From Ruminococcus sp. UBA4385 (GTDB taxonomy: Bacteria > Bacillota_A > Clostridia > Oscillospirales > Ruminococcaceae), in NCBI GenBank assembly GCA_002391065.1, contig DGRP01000171.1:1-23804 (forward strand): a stretch of DNA of 23,804 nt. Direction: 5' to 3'. Below, piece by piece: positions 1 to 7,460 of this stretch. Position numbers and translations under genes: made by a program. Below the pieces are notes generated by a model. The model was not told where the DNA came from and did not search any database. It saw nothing but the letters and a program-made list of their open reading frames with translations. Position 1 is the stretch's first letter. The number at the start of each line of letters is the position of its first letter.

Positions 1-446
1 ACGTCGGGGGTAACAGTACCGGCCTTGGGGTTCGGCATAAGTCCGCGGGGTCCGAGGATCTTACCGAGACGGCCTACAACGCCCATCATGTCAGGCGATG
101 CAACAACAACGTCAAAATCCATCCAGTTTTCCTTGGTGATCTTCTCAACGAGGTCCATGCCGCCAACATACTCAGCGCCGGCAGCCTTTGCAGCCTCATA
201 CTTGTCTTCCTTGCAGAATACGAGAACTCTTACGCTCTTACCGGTACCGTTGGGAAGAACAACAGCGCCTCTTACCTGCTGGTCGGCGTGACGGGAGTCA
301 ACACCCAGGCGGATATGAGCCTCGATAGTCTCGTCAAACTTTGCCTTTGCGCCCTTAGCGGCCATATCGAGGGCCTCGGGAGCATCATAAAACTTAGCTC
401 TGTCAACTGCCTTAGCGGAGTCAACATACTTCTTTCCGTGTTTCAT
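1..446 (-). CDS. rplA: 50S ribosomal protein L1, 3' end cut by window edge
   Basis: Ribosomal protein L1, which binds 23S rRNA at the mobile L1 stalk and in many bacteria represses its own operon. The visible N-terminal part (about 148 residues) begins [15 protein letters not shown], contains [13 protein letters not shown], and reaches [18 protein letters not shown], the hallmark L1 motif. The rest (about 80 residues) lies left of the window. The ATG at 444-446 is preceded by GGAGGG (plus-strand ccctcc at 456-461) and lies 16 bases after the rplK stop, so the two genes are co-transcribed. Gene order rplK-rplA is the standard bacterial arrangement. Identity is very secure; only the C-terminus is unseen. 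Confidence 0.97.
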   Translation of the reverse strand, partial: MKHGKKYVDSAKAVDRAKFYDAPEALDMAAKGAKAKFDETIEAHIRLGVDSRHADQQVRGAVVLPNGTGKSVRVLVFCKEDKYEAAKAAGAEYVGGMDLVEKITKENWMDFDVVVASPDMMGVVGRLGKILGPRGLMPNPKAGTVTPD

Positions 447-462
447 AGTCCGTGTCCCTCCT

Positions 463-888
463 TTAGTCTACCACAGTAACGCCCATAGAGCGGCAGGTAC
501 CTGCGATCATGCTCATTGCAGCCTCAACGCTTGCAGCGTTAAGGTCGGGCATCTTCTGCTCTGCGATCTTCTGAACCTGCTCCTTGGTGATAGTAGCCAC
601 CTTGGTCTTGTTAGGAGTACCGGAGCCGGACTCGATCTTGCAGGCCTTCTTGATAAGAACTGCTGCAGGAGGAGTCTTGGTGATGAATGTGAACGAACGG
701 TCAGCATAAACTGTGATAACAACAGGGATGATAAGACCGATATCGTTCTTTGTTCTTTCGTTGAAATCCTTAGTGAATGCCATGATGTTTACGCCGTGCT
801 GTCCGAGTGCAGGACCAACAGGCGGTGCAGGAGTTGCCTTTCCTGCGGGGATCTGAAGCTTAATATAGCCTACTACTTTCTGTGCCAT
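463..888 (-). CDS. rplK: 50S ribosomal protein L11
   Basis: Ribosomal protein L11, part of the GTPase-associated centre of the large subunit and the target region for thiopeptide antibiotics. The 141-residue product starts [18 protein letters not shown], followed by [17 protein letters not shown], the characteristic N-terminal proline-rich motif, and ends [13 protein letters not shown]; full length for the family. An ATG five codons upstream is in frame, but the start at 886-888 is chosen because a GGAGGTG ribosome binding site (plus-strand cacctcc, 895-901) sits seven bases in front of it and because family members begin at MAQK. It lies between nusG (138-base gap) and rplA (16-base gap). 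Confidence 0.97.
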   Translation of the reverse strand: MAQKVVGYIKLQIPAGKATPAPPVGPALGQHGVNIMAFTKDFNERTKNDIGLIIPVVITVYADRSFTFITKTPPAAVLIKKACKIESGSGTPNKTKVATITKEQVQKIAEQKMPDLNAASVEAAMSMIAGTCRSMGVTVVD

Positions 889-1026
889 CTTGCGCACCTC
901 CATAATTTGTGGTAAGGCGAGCCATCGGGGGCTCTCCCACTCTTTTTGAAGCGATGATGACCGGTGCTGAGCATTATTTCCAGCCCATACACCCGTATAT
1001 CAACAAATGCTTCTGTCGTACTTTGC

Positions 1027-1563
1027 TTATTCCGCGGCCTTTACGTCGCTTGCGGGGATCTTGAGCGGTGTGGGTCTGCCAAGCATGGAAACGATGATCT
1101 CAACCTGTGCGTTTTCTTCATCAATGCTGGAAACCTCGCCCGAATATCCCTCGAACATACCTGAAACAACGTTCACCATGTCGCCGACAGCAACGTTTAT
1201 CTTTACCTCTGCGGTCTTGATCTCGCCTGTCTCGATGCCGAGTGCTGCAACTTCCTTTTCGGAAAGCGGCACAGGCTTGGATGCAGGGCCGACAAAGCCC
1301 GTAACGCCTCTGGTGTTCCTTACGATATACCACGAGTCGTTCGTTACTATCATCTTGACAAGGACGTAGCTGGGGAACAGCTTTCTTTCTACTTCCTTCT
1401 TCTTGTCGTCCTTTTCCTCAACGCAAAGCTCGGTAGGGATCTTCACGTCGCAGATAAGGTCCTGAAGCTTACGGTTCTCAACAACCTTTTCGATATTCTC
1501 TTTTACCATATTCTCATAGCCGGAATATGTGTGTACAACATACCACTTTGCTTCTTCAGCCAT
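1027..1563 (-). CDS. nusG: Transcription termination/antitermination factor NusG
   Basis: NusG binds RNA polymerase and modulates pausing, Rho action and coupling to ribosomes. The 178-residue product has the N-terminal NGN domain (AKWYVVHTYSGYENMVKENI, about residues 5-110, including FPSYVLVKM and the TRGVTGFVG segment) and a C-terminal KOW domain (VAVGDMVNVVSGMFEGYSG, about residues 125-178). The length is typical of Firmicutes NusG. The start at 1561-1563 follows a GGAGG at good distance; an in-frame ATG six codons earlier would place that site inside the gene. It lies between secE and rplK, the usual order. Confidence 0.97.
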   Translation of the reverse strand: MAEEAKWYVVHTYSGYENMVKENIEKVVENRKLQDLICDVKIPTELCVEEKDDKKKEVERKLFPSYVLVKMIVTNDSWYIVRNTRGVTGFVGPASKPVPLSEKEVAALGIETGEIKTAEVKINVAVGDMVNVVSGMFEGYSGEVSSIDEENAQVEIIVSMLGRPTPLKIPASDVKAAE

Positions 1564-1609
1564 AGTACATACCTCCGTCAAAAATGCTGTAAGACCGTAT
1601 CTGCTGCTT

Positions 1610-1867
1610 TTACGAGCCTATGCTCAGCAGCGCCTTGATAACTGCTGCCAGACCTGTGTCGATAGCGAACAGGAAAAGTCCGGTAACACACATAACTGTC
1701 ATTACTATGCCGGTGTTATTGACTACCTGTTTTCTGCCGGGCCATACGACCTTCTTCATCTCGCTTCTGAGATCTTTGAAGTATTTCTTGATACCGCCCT
1801 TTTTCTTTTCGGTCTTGGCAGGCTTGGACTTCGCGTTAGCCTTGGAGTCAGCCTCTTTTTTAGCCAT
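1610..1867 (-). CDS. secE: Preprotein translocase subunit SecE
   Basis: SecE is the small clamp subunit that stabilises the SecY channel in the membrane. The 85-residue protein has a Lys-rich cytosolic N-terminus (residues 1-30), the conserved amphipathic segment DLRSEMKKVVWPGRKQV (about 32-48), and one transmembrane helix (about residues 53-80, VMTVMCVTGLFLFAI). The single-helix form is typical of Gram-positive bacteria. The ATG at 1865-1867 has a GGAGG upstream (plus-strand cctcc). It lies 14 bases after rpmG and 46 bases before nusG, consistent with one transcript. Confidence 0.96.
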   Translation of the reverse strand: MAKKEADSKANAKSKPAKTEKKKGGIKKYFKDLRSEMKKVVWPGRKQVVNNTGIVMTVMCVTGLFLFAIDTGLAAVIKALLSIGS

Positions 1868-1881
1868 AGTAACCTCCCGAC

Positions 1882-2031
1882 TTACTTAGTCTCTTTGTGA
1901 AGAGTGTGCTTCTTGCAGAACTTGCAATACTTGTTCATTTCAAGTCTGTCAGGGTCATTCTTCTTGTTCTTCTTGGTGTTGTAGTTTCTCTGCTTGCACT
2001 CTGTGCAGGCGAGTGTGATCTTAACTCTCAT
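1882..2031 (-). CDS. rpmG: 50S ribosomal protein L33, zinc-ribbon form
   Basis: L33 is a small protein of the large subunit near the exit site. The 49-residue product reads [17 protein letters not shown] at its start and ends KHTLHKETK. Two CxxC pairs (Cys9/Cys12 and Cys36/Cys39) show it is the zinc-binding 'C+' version rather than the zinc-independent paralogue used under zinc starvation. A strong AGGAGGT precedes the ATG at 2029-2031. It is the first gene of the rpmG-secE-nusG-rplK-rplA unit. Confidence 0.95.
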   Translation of the reverse strand: MRVKITLACTECKQRNYNTKKNKKNDPDRLEMNKYCKFCKKHTLHKETK

Positions 2032-2206
2032 TTCGGCACCTCCTGACGAAATTTATACCCCGCAAGAACACACGGGATACGTCTGCCTCCCTCTGACCTC
2101 CGCAAAGCGGAACTGAGGTAACTTATGATTTTCCGCACCCTCTCCCCGAGCCGTAAGCACCCGAAAAAAGAGCACAAAAAAATAGACCTCACAAAGAGGT
2201 ATAGTA

Positions 2207-2235
2207 ATTATAGCACACTCCGCCCCATTTGTCAA
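2207..2235 (-). promoter_or_regulatory. Proximal promoter of the rpmG-secE-nusG-rplKA operon
   Basis: On the minus strand: TTGACA (plus 2230-2235), 17-base spacer, TATAAT (plus 2207-2212), a perfect sigma-A consensus. Transcription would start near 2200, giving a leader of about 170 bases before rpmG. The leader begins with a short hairpin (ACCTC/GAGGT, 2186-2200) and holds another at 2099-2111 (TCCGC/GCGGA); neither matches a regulatory RNA class I recognise. Confidence 0.88.
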
Positions 2236-2300
2236 GTCCTGTCCGTGTTTTTTCCTTTTTTAACAGCCCCGACACAATTTCGGAGCGCTCTCTTTTATAT

Positions 2301-2329
2301 AGTATACAAAACCCAAGCCGTTTTGTCAA
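2301..2329 (-). promoter_or_regulatory. Distal tandem promoter of the same ribosomal operon
   Basis: On the minus strand: TTGACA (plus 2324-2329), 17-base spacer, TATACT (plus 2301-2306). It lies 94 bases upstream of the proximal promoter and points the same way, with no gene in between, so the operon probably has two tandem strong promoters. Confidence 0.8.
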
Positions 2330-2341
2330 GCTTTCGCTGCT

Positions 2342-2355
2342 TGTAAACGTTTGCA
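2342..2355. promoter_or_regulatory. LacI-family operator-like palindrome
   Basis: TGTAAACGTTTGCA is a near-perfect palindrome centred on CG, the typical form of LacI/GalR-family operators. It lies 107 bases before the LacI-type gene and 12 bases upstream of the distal ribosomal promoter. Autoregulation of the adjacent regulator is the simplest reading. A related site lies at 3552-3565. Confidence 0.7.
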
Positions 2356-2397
2356 AAATATCTAAAAATCCCTTTTCATTTTTGAGACTTATGCATA

Positions 2398-2426
2398 TTG
2401 CAAAAATGTATAATATATGTTAATAT
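2398..2426 (+). promoter_or_regulatory. Possible promoter of the LacI-family gene
   Basis: TTGCAA (2398-2403), 17 bases, TAATAT (2421-2426). A better-looking TATAAT at 2409-2414 has only TTGAGA 21 bases upstream. The stretch is so AT-rich that several alignments are possible, so the exact promoter is uncertain. Confidence 0.35.
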
Positions 2427-2462
2427 ATTAATGTATGTATAAACAGGAGGTAAATATCATCT

Positions 2463-3461
2463 ATGAGTGTTACTATAAAAGACGTAGCAAAAGAGGCAGG
2501 AGTTTCCGTTGCAACTGTATCAAGGGTCCTTAACGGAAGCTGCAATGTGTCCGATGAGTCTGCGCAGAGGGTAAATGATGCTGTTGAAAAGCTCAGATAC
2601 TCTCCGAACTTCCTCGGCAGGAACCTGAGAAAGCGTGAAACCAACGTTATCCTGGTTATTATGCCGACCTCGGAGCATTCGCTTTATTCAAAGATAATCA
2701 TGGGTATGCAGAAGTATGCCGAAAAGATCGGCTATGATATAATTTCCGCAGTTACGGGCTCGGCAAGCACAGTCGAGGCAAGGCAGATGACCATGCTTTT
2801 TAACCGCACTGTTGACGGAGTGGTGCTGCTCGGAACGCAGTATGATGCAGAGGAGCTCAACAAGCTTGCGCAGAACTATGATATAGCTCTCTGCTGCGAG
2901 GGTGTTGACGGTGCCAATGTGCTGACGGTCGCTGTTGACGATGAGCAGGGCGCTTACGATGCGGTAACTGCTCTGATAAGAAAGGGTCACAAGAGGATAG
3001 GCTTTGTCGGGATAGACAGCAAGACTGCGATCTCAGCTATTGACCGTGAGAACGGCTACAAGAGAGCCCTCGCAGAGCACGGTATCGCCGAGAGCGAGGA
3101 GCTTATCTACAGAGAAAACTACGAATATGACTGCGGCGGACGTGCTGCCGAGTACTTTGCAGGACTTGAAAACAGACCAACGGCAATTTTTGCAGTATCG
3201 GATCTGCTGGCTATATCGGTAATAAACAAGCTGCATGAATTGGGTATCGAAGCAGGACAGGACATAGGTGTTATCGGGTTTGACAACATTACCATGTGCG
3301 AGATGATGAGGCCTAAGATCTCTACAGTTGAGCAGCCCTGTGAGAAAATGGGAGAGCTGGTCATCACTAAGCTTATTGAGAATATTCACTCCGAGCATAA
3401 GGACACAAAGTATTACACTGTTAAGCACAGAGTAATACTCAGAGAGTCTACGGGAGACTGA
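2463..3461 (+). CDS. LacI/GalR-family transcriptional regulator
   Basis: A sugar-responsive DNA-binding regulator of 332 residues, normal length for the family. Residues 2-25 form the LacI helix-turn-helix (TIKDVAKEAGVSVATVSRVL), followed by the hinge helix region (YSPNFLGRNLRKRETN, about 46-61) and a periplasmic-binding-protein-like effector domain (about 62-332; typical GHKRIGFVGIDS and IGVIGFDNI segments). The ATG at 2463 has AGGAGG at 2445-2450, a rather long 12-base spacing. The next gene encodes a sugar-binding lipoprotein with an operator-like site on its promoter, so that gene is the probable target. No clear intrinsic terminator follows, so read-through into it is possible. Effector sugar unknown. 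Confidence 0.93.
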   Translation: MSVTIKDVAKEAGVSVATVSRVLNGSCNVSDESAQRVNDAVEKLRYSPNFLGRNLRKRETNVILVIMPTSEHSLYSKIIMGMQKYAEKIGYDIISAVTGSASTVEARQMTMLFNRTVDGVVLLGTQYDAEELNKLAQNYDIALCCEGVDGANVLTVAVDDEQGAYDAVTALIRKGHKRIGFVGIDSKTAISAIDRENGYKRALAEHGIAESEELIYRENYEYDCGGRAAEYFAGLENRPTAIFAVSDLLAISVINKLHELGIEAGQDIGVIGFDNITMCEMMRPKISTVEQPCEKMGELVITKLIENIHSEHKDTKYYTVKHRVILRESTGD

Positions 3462-3550
3462 TAATAAAAATTATTAACAAAAACACAAGAGCAGGATTGT
3501 GAAAGGTCAACAAAAAGAGATACAAGTCGGAAAAAGGTATCGGCGGATTG

Positions 3551-3579
3551 TTGACATCGTTTACATTAAGTGATATACT
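3551..3579 (+). promoter_or_regulatory. Promoter of the sugar-binding lipoprotein gene with overlapping operator
   Basis: TTGACA (3551-3556), 17-base spacer, TATACT (3574-3579): near-consensus. The sequence TGACATCGTTTACA at 3552-3565 overlaps the -35 box; its right half CGTTTACA matches the TGTAAACG half-site of the palindrome at 2342-2355, and its left half is partly symmetrical. A repressor bound here would block RNA polymerase directly. The start codon lies about 43 bases past the predicted transcription start. Confidence 0.82.
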
Positions 3580-3628
3580 TTGCTAGTGGAAATTATTTTT
3601 TCTTTTTTATTAAAAGGAGGTTATTATT

Positions 3629-5047
3629 ATGAAAAACTACAAGCGCATTGCAGCGGGTATGCTTGCGGTAGTTGCAGCTTTCTCGGCTGCTGCCTGCGGA
3701 AGCTCAAGCTCCAGCAGCTCAAGCTCCTCTTACGTTGACAAGGTTGAGGTAAAGAAGTCTGCTGACATCACAAAGATACCCGACGGTGCCGACGGCGAGC
3801 TCGAGTGGTTCTCGTACTTCGACATCAACCCGACAAGAGCTGACCCCGAGAAGAGAACCGACCTTACTCTGTTTGAGCAGAACGGCGGTAAGATCAAGTA
3901 TTCGAGAACAGGCTCTATGGAGAAATATGACAAGCTCGCAGCAAGACTGCTGGCTAACGATCCGCCCGATATGTTCTGGTATGAGATGAAGATGACATTC
4001 CCTGCCAACTGTATCAAGGATATGTTCCAGCCTGTTGATTCTATCGTTGATTTTGACAGCCCGATGTGGAGCGATGTAAAGGACGTTGCAGAGAACTTCA
4101 CACTCAAGGGCGAGCACTATGTTGCTCCTATCAACTTCCTGCCGAACTCTATCATTACTTATGATACCGATATGATAGAGGCTAACGGTCTTGATGACCC
4201 GTATGAGCTTTATCAGGACGGCAAGTGGGACTGGAACACATGGTATGAGATGATGGAGGAATACGTTCAGGGCGCTGAGGGCGACGAGGAGCGTTGGGGC
4301 GTAAACGGCTGGTTTGCACCGTTCATCTTCCAGTCTACAGGTAAGACACTTATCAAGTATGACGCTGAAAAGGACGAGTATGTATCAAATCTTGACGACC
4401 CTGACTTTGTAAGAGCTACAGACCTTCTTTATGACATTCAGAAGAACGGTATGTACTATGCTGAGTGGGTAGGTCAGGCAGGAGATGCGTTCAAGAAGAA
4501 CGTTCTGTTCTACGCTATGGGACCGTGGGCATCGTTCGGCACTCACTCTCCTAAAGAGGGCGAGAACTGGGCAAGCGTGCCGATCCCGAAGGATCCTAAC
4601 TCCGACACACTTTACACCACAGTTGATATGAACGCATATATGTGGGTAAAGGGCTCTGAGAAGAAGGACGCTATGAAGTGCTGGCTTGAGTGTGCTAAGA
4701 TAGTTTACACTCAGGACGAGTACATTCAGACAGAGCGTGACAAGTTCTTTGTAAACAATCCTACATGGACAGACCAGATGTATGATGTAGCTTATGTTGA
4801 GCCTCTGTCCGACAAGTACGTTAAGCTCTTTGACCCGGGCTACGGTATCTCGACTATACTTTCCGATGACGATGCCGCTACCAATGACACCAAGGAAGCT
4901 GTTATCCCGTATCTCTACACATCAGTTATGAAGACTAACGAGTCGGGTGCTCAGTATACATGGGCACAGCTGAAGGAAGAATATAAGCCTACAGTTGAAT
5001 CCGAGCTCAAGACCTTTAACGAGGCTTACAAGAAGTTCGTACAGTAA
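3629..5047 (+). CDS. ABC transporter sugar-binding lipoprotein (family 1 solute-binding protein)
   Basis: A 472-residue extracellular substrate-binding lipoprotein of the carbohydrate-uptake type. The signal peptide ends in a lipobox, SAAAC, with lipidated Cys23, followed by a serine-rich linker (GSSSSSSSSSS) that spaces the domain from the membrane. The mature part has family 1 features: LTLFEQNGGKIKYSRTGSM near the start, aromatic-rich stretches suited to stacking on sugar rings (DGKWDWNTWYEMM, FYAMGPWASFG, VDMNAYMWVKGS), and the usual C-terminal helices. An AAAAGGAGG precedes the ATG. No permease or ATPase gene accompanies it: a terminator follows at 5060-5093 and the next gene is convergent, so its membrane partners must be encoded elsewhere. 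Substrate (probably an oligosaccharide) cannot be assigned. Confidence 0.92.
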   Translation: MKNYKRIAAGMLAVVAAFSAAACGSSSSSSSSSSYVDKVEVKKSADITKIPDGADGELEWFSYFDINPTRADPEKRTDLTLFEQNGGKIKYSRTGSMEKYDKLAARLLANDPPDMFWYEMKMTFPANCIKDMFQPVDSIVDFDSPMWSDVKDVAENFTLKGEHYVAPINFLPNSIITYDTDMIEANGLDDPYELYQDGKWDWNTWYEMMEEYVQGAEGDEERWGVNGWFAPFIFQSTGKTLIKYDAEKDEYVSNLDDPDFVRATDLLYDIQKNGMYYAEWVGQAGDAFKKNVLFYAMGPWASFGTHSPKEGENWASVPIPKDPNSDTLYTTVDMNAYMWVKGSEKKDAMKCWLECAKIVYTQDEYIQTERDKFFVNNPTWTDQMYDVAYVEPLSDKYVKLFDPGYGISTILSDDDAATNDTKEAVIPYLYTSVMKTNESGAQYTWAQLKEEYKPTVESELKTFNEAYKKFVQ

Positions 5048-5059
5048 TATGAGCAATAT

Positions 5060-5093
5060 AAAATGTCCGAGACGAGATCTCGGACATTTTTTT
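5060..5093 (+). terminator. Intrinsic terminator after the sugar-binding protein gene
   Basis: A 13-base-pair stem (AAAATGTCCGAGA / TCTCGGACATTTT) with a 5-base loop, running into seven Ts. On the other strand the stem is followed by TTTTATATT, so it may also serve the convergent gene at 5095-5400. Confidence 0.92.
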
Positions 5094-5094
5094 G

Positions 5095-5400
5095 TTATAA
5101 ATTCAGCGATGAAGACTTCGGCGAGGGGTCAGCCTTATAAACCTCAAGCTGCTCGTTCAGAACCTTTATGAGCTCCTCGTAGCCCTCTTTTGAGTACTCA
5201 AACTCCTCAGTAAAAACAAAGCTCTCAACGTTTTCAATGCTCTGCGTTCCGTACCAGATGCGAAGCCTCATTGTTTTATCGCCCTCTTCAGGCTTGTTTA
5301 CATCTATCTTGTAGCTGAAATTCGTGAACATACTCCCTACCCATACGTTTCCCTGACTATAGAAAACAAAGGTCGGAAGATCAAAATATCCGTGAAGCAT
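5095..5400 (-). CDS. Hypothetical protein, 101 residues
   Basis: I do not recognise this family. The product is small and acidic, has no signal peptide or membrane segment, and reads as a mixed beta/alpha fold: hydrophobic, strand-like segments (FVFYSQGNVWVGSMF; MRLRIWYGTQS; VESFVFTEEFEY) followed by an amphipathic helix (YEELIKVLNEQLEVYK) and a polar tail. The ATG at 5398-5400 is chosen over longer in-frame options because AAAAGGAGG lies right upstream (plus 5406-5414) and a strong promoter lies at 5431-5459; a longer frame would run back through that promoter. It has its own promoter and a shared terminator, so it is a one-gene unit. Confidence 0.75.
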   Translation of the reverse strand: MLHGYFDLPTFVFYSQGNVWVGSMFTNFSYKIDVNKPEEGDKTMRLRIWYGTQSIENVESFVFTEEFEYSKEGYEELIKVLNEQLEVYKADPSPKSSSLNL

Positions 5401-5430
5401 AGTGCCCCTCCTTTTGTGTTGCTGTCTATT

Positions 5431-5459
5431 AGTATAACACATCGGGAGCGATTTTTCAA
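5431..5459 (-). promoter_or_regulatory. Promoter of the 101-residue protein gene
   Basis: On the minus strand: TTGAAA (plus 5454-5459), 17-base spacer, TATACT (plus 5431-5436), about 30 bases upstream of the ATG. This shows the small gene is independent of the LCP gene behind it. Confidence 0.82.
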
Positions 5460-5474
5460 GCCCCGCATATACAG

Positions 5475-5502
5475 AAAAGTCCGCACCGAAGTGCGGACTT
5501 TT
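5475..5502 (-). terminator. Intrinsic terminator of the LCP-family gene
   Basis: On the minus strand a 12-base-pair stem (AAAAGTCCGCAC / GTGCGGACTTTT) closes on a very stable TTCG tetraloop and ends in TTTT. It starts one base after the stop codon of the LCP gene. Confidence 0.9.
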
Positions 5503-5503
5503 T

Positions 5504-7180
5504 TTACCATGTGTTATTGTAGCTAGGATCATAGGTGCTGTTGTAAGCGTAGAAATCGCCCGTTTCGTTCTGATACTCCTCGATAGCTTCCTCAACTGTG
5601 GAGCAGTCTCCGTAAACTACCTTCTGGATTATTGCGGCATTCGCATTATAGTTGAACAGGAGAACGTCCATGTTATCAACTATCTGTCCCGAGTAATAGC
5701 CGTCGGCAGGTATTCTGACCTCCTGAATGTCGTAATCCATATAGTCAAACACATCAAGCAGGAGCGATGCTATCTCCCCGTCTGTCAGGTCTGTGTGAAC
5801 GTTCGGAAGCACATCATTGAGAAGTGAATCTATCTGGAGAAGGCTCAGATTCTTAGACTCTGAAATAATCTCCTTGATTACCTTTCTCTGTCTCTCGGTT
5901 CTCTCCCAGTCGGAGTTGCCGACATATCTCAGTCTCGCATAAGCAAGCGCCTGATTGCCGTTCAGATGAAGATCTCCGCCCTCCCAGAGCCAGTCAGTCT
6001 CTCTGTCATTGCCGAGGTACTTATTCTGCTCTGCCATCGGGTCATGCATACCTATAGCCTCATCATCGGTAACTGTCATATCAAGACCGCCGAGAGCCTC
6101 AACTACAGTAATGAACTCCTTGAAGCTTACCCTTACATACCTGTCTATCTCTATCTTGAAATAGTCCTCTATGCACTGCTCAAGGTACTCACAACCGCCT
6201 GCATGATATGCCGCATTGATTCTGTAGCTGTAGTTATACTCACTCATGTAGATGTACATATCTCTCATCAGCGAGGTCATAGTAATCGTCTTCTGCTCGT
6301 TGTTGAGAGAGATGATTATCATAACATCGGTGTTGCCTCGCTCTTCCTCGGCCGTATCTCTGAGGTCCTCACCTATCAGAAGGATATTCGTTACATTCTC
6401 ATCGGATATTTTGGTAGAGTTCCTTTTCAGATAAGCCTTGAGCTCGTCTTCCTGAGACTTTTTATCAAAGGTATCCGACTCATCTCTGAACTCACTTGAA
6501 TTAAGTGTAGGCTTGTTGTAGTTTTTAGCCTCGCTTGTATTCCTGTCGAGAAGACCCGTATAATGGAAAAACATATAAATGATAAAGCCCAGCAGAAGGA
6601 AGAAAATAATAAAGATGATCGCAATAGCAACTCCTGTTTTCTTCTTGGCGCTCCAGCCCTTTTTCTTAGACTTTACATTCAGCGGTGAGCTCTCGGACAT
6701 CAATTCTCCCGAGTTCTTCAAGGTTCTTTCCTTGCCGGGAACAGGGCTTACCGAAGAGCTTCTCTTCCCTGCTGCCGTTCTCGGCGGCGGAGGTGCTTTT
6801 CTCGGGTCACTTCCTGCCTTCCCCGAAGGTCTCTGACCGTTGGGTCTCTGCGCAGAAGAACGCACAGGGCTGCCCTTTGCAGGCCTCTGACCATTTGCGG
6901 GTCTCTGACCGTTTGCAGGTCTCTGCGCATTAGGAGGGCGCTTAGCACCTGCAGGCTTCTGCTGTACCTGTTCTCCCGAAGGCTTAACAGGCTTGCGCTT
7001 CACAGCTTCCTGAGCAGGCTCTTTATTCAGACCCTCTATCGCTGAATCGTCCCAAACCTTTCCTTCAGGTTCAGCATGACCCTGTTCGAGTATCTTCTTA
7101 TTCTCAATAGCATTTGAGATAAGCGATGTAAGCTCAGGACCGTTATCTGTATTCGGTTTATGATTATTATTATCGCTCAT
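5504..7180 (-). CDS. LytR-CpsA-Psr (LCP) family cell-wall glycopolymer ligase
   Basis: LCP enzymes transfer undecaprenyl-linked teichoic acids or capsular sugars onto peptidoglycan outside the membrane. This 558-residue protein has a long cytosolic N-terminus (1-180), with a QRPANG-type repeat zone at about residues 76-118 and a PPPP stretch near 130; one transmembrane helix (about 183-206, VAIAIIFIIFFLLLGFIIYM); and an LCP domain at about 263-470. Family motifs are visible: NILLIGEDLRD, GNTDVMIIISLN with the conserved Asp, TSLMRDMYIYM with the conserved Arg306, and LNGNQALAYARLRYVGNSDW followed by ERTERQRKVI. A C-terminal extension of about 90 residues ends in Tyr/Asn-rich sequence. GAGG precedes the ATG (plus 7190-7194). 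The disordered tail is longer than in most LCP proteins. Confidence 0.93.
   Translation of the reverse strand: MSDNNNHKPNTDNGPELTSLISNAIENKKILEQGHAEPEGKVWDDSAIEGLNKEPAQEAVKRKPVKPSGEQVQQKPAGAKRPPNAQRPANGQRPANGQRPAKGSPVRSSAQRPNGQRPSGKAGSDPRKAPPPPRTAAGKRSSSVSPVPGKERTLKNSGELMSESSPLNVKSKKKGWSAKKKTGVAIAIIFIIFFLLLGFIIYMFFHYTGLLDRNTSEAKNYNKPTLNSSEFRDESDTFDKKSQEDELKAYLKRNSTKISDENVTNILLIGEDLRDTAEEERGNTDVMIIISLNNEQKTITMTSLMRDMYIYMSEYNYSYRINAAYHAGGCEYLEQCIEDYFKIEIDRYVRVSFKEFITVVEALGGLDMTVTDDEAIGMHDPMAEQNKYLGNDRETDWLWEGGDLHLNGNQALAYARLRYVGNSDWERTERQRKVIKEIISESKNLSLLQIDSLLNDVLPNVHTDLTDGEIASLLLDVFDYMDYDIQEVRIPADGYYSGQIVDNMDVLLFNYNANAAIIQKVVYGDCSTVEEAIEEYQNETGDFYAYNSTYDPSYNNTW
6827..6955 (-). repeat. Degenerate QRPANG repeat tract in the LCP protein tail
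   Basis: The stretch codes for five QRP units (QRPANG, QRPANG, QRPAKG, QRPNG, QRPSG) with a related KRPPN unit before them. The DNA shows the matching near-repeats (ggtctctgacc and ctctgcgc variants). It is a low-complexity, basic, Pro-rich cytosolic region, prone to unit-number change between strains. Confidence 0.75.
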
Positions 7181-7259
7181 AAAGTAATAACCTCACAAAT
7201 GCCCTTGCGGACAGTAAAAATCAAAACAAAGCCCCTGAGGGCACAAAATACCAATAAAC

Positions 7260-7288
7260 ATTATATACTATTTACTCTCAAATTACAA
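7260..7288 (-). promoter_or_regulatory. Likely promoter of the LCP-family gene
   Basis: On the minus strand: TTGTAA (plus 7283-7288), 17-base spacer, TATAAT (plus 7260-7265), about 80 bases before the start codon. Confidence 0.6.
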
Positions 7289-7396
7289 CGGCAAAAATAA
7301 CGAATTTCTCTCAAGTTTTGCTGATTTTTTTATCTAAACAAATAAGAAACAGCATATTTTTCCCAAAAAGCACGGAATTATGCTGTCAAAAAGACC

Positions 7397-7460
7397 AATT
7401 GTCCTGAAAATTACCCACAAAATTCCCTCTCCGAGCTGTATCTGAAGCGCTCGGACAATT
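7397..7460. other. Nested inverted repeats in the divergent intergenic region
   Basis: The 444-base gap between the divergent LCP and activase genes holds, besides the two promoters, AATTGTCC (7397-7404) matched by GGACAATT (7453-7460), and inside it TCCGAGC (7430-7436) matched by GCTCGGA (7449-7455), followed by CGTTTTT. It lies upstream of both predicted promoters, so it is not an obvious leader of either gene. It could be a protein-binding site, an old terminator or a small RNA; I recognise no class. Confidence 0.35.

Noticed and set aside
919..946. Possible terminator between nusG and rplK (GAGCC/GGCTC hairpin)
   Set aside because: The stem has only 5 pairs, and the T-run lies on the plus strand, opposite to the operon's direction.
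5401..5595. 65-codon N-terminal extension of the 101-residue protein
   Set aside because: It would run through a promoter and the LCP terminator and overlap the LCP gene; the ribosome binding site supports the shorter form.
5966..6499. Plus-strand open frame of 177 codons
   Set aside because: Antisense to the LCP domain, which is strongly supported; no ribosome binding site.
6827..6955. Possible CRISPR-like array because of repeated short segments
   Set aside because: The repeats are degenerate, only a few bases to about 18 bases long, lack spacers, and code in frame for QRP units.
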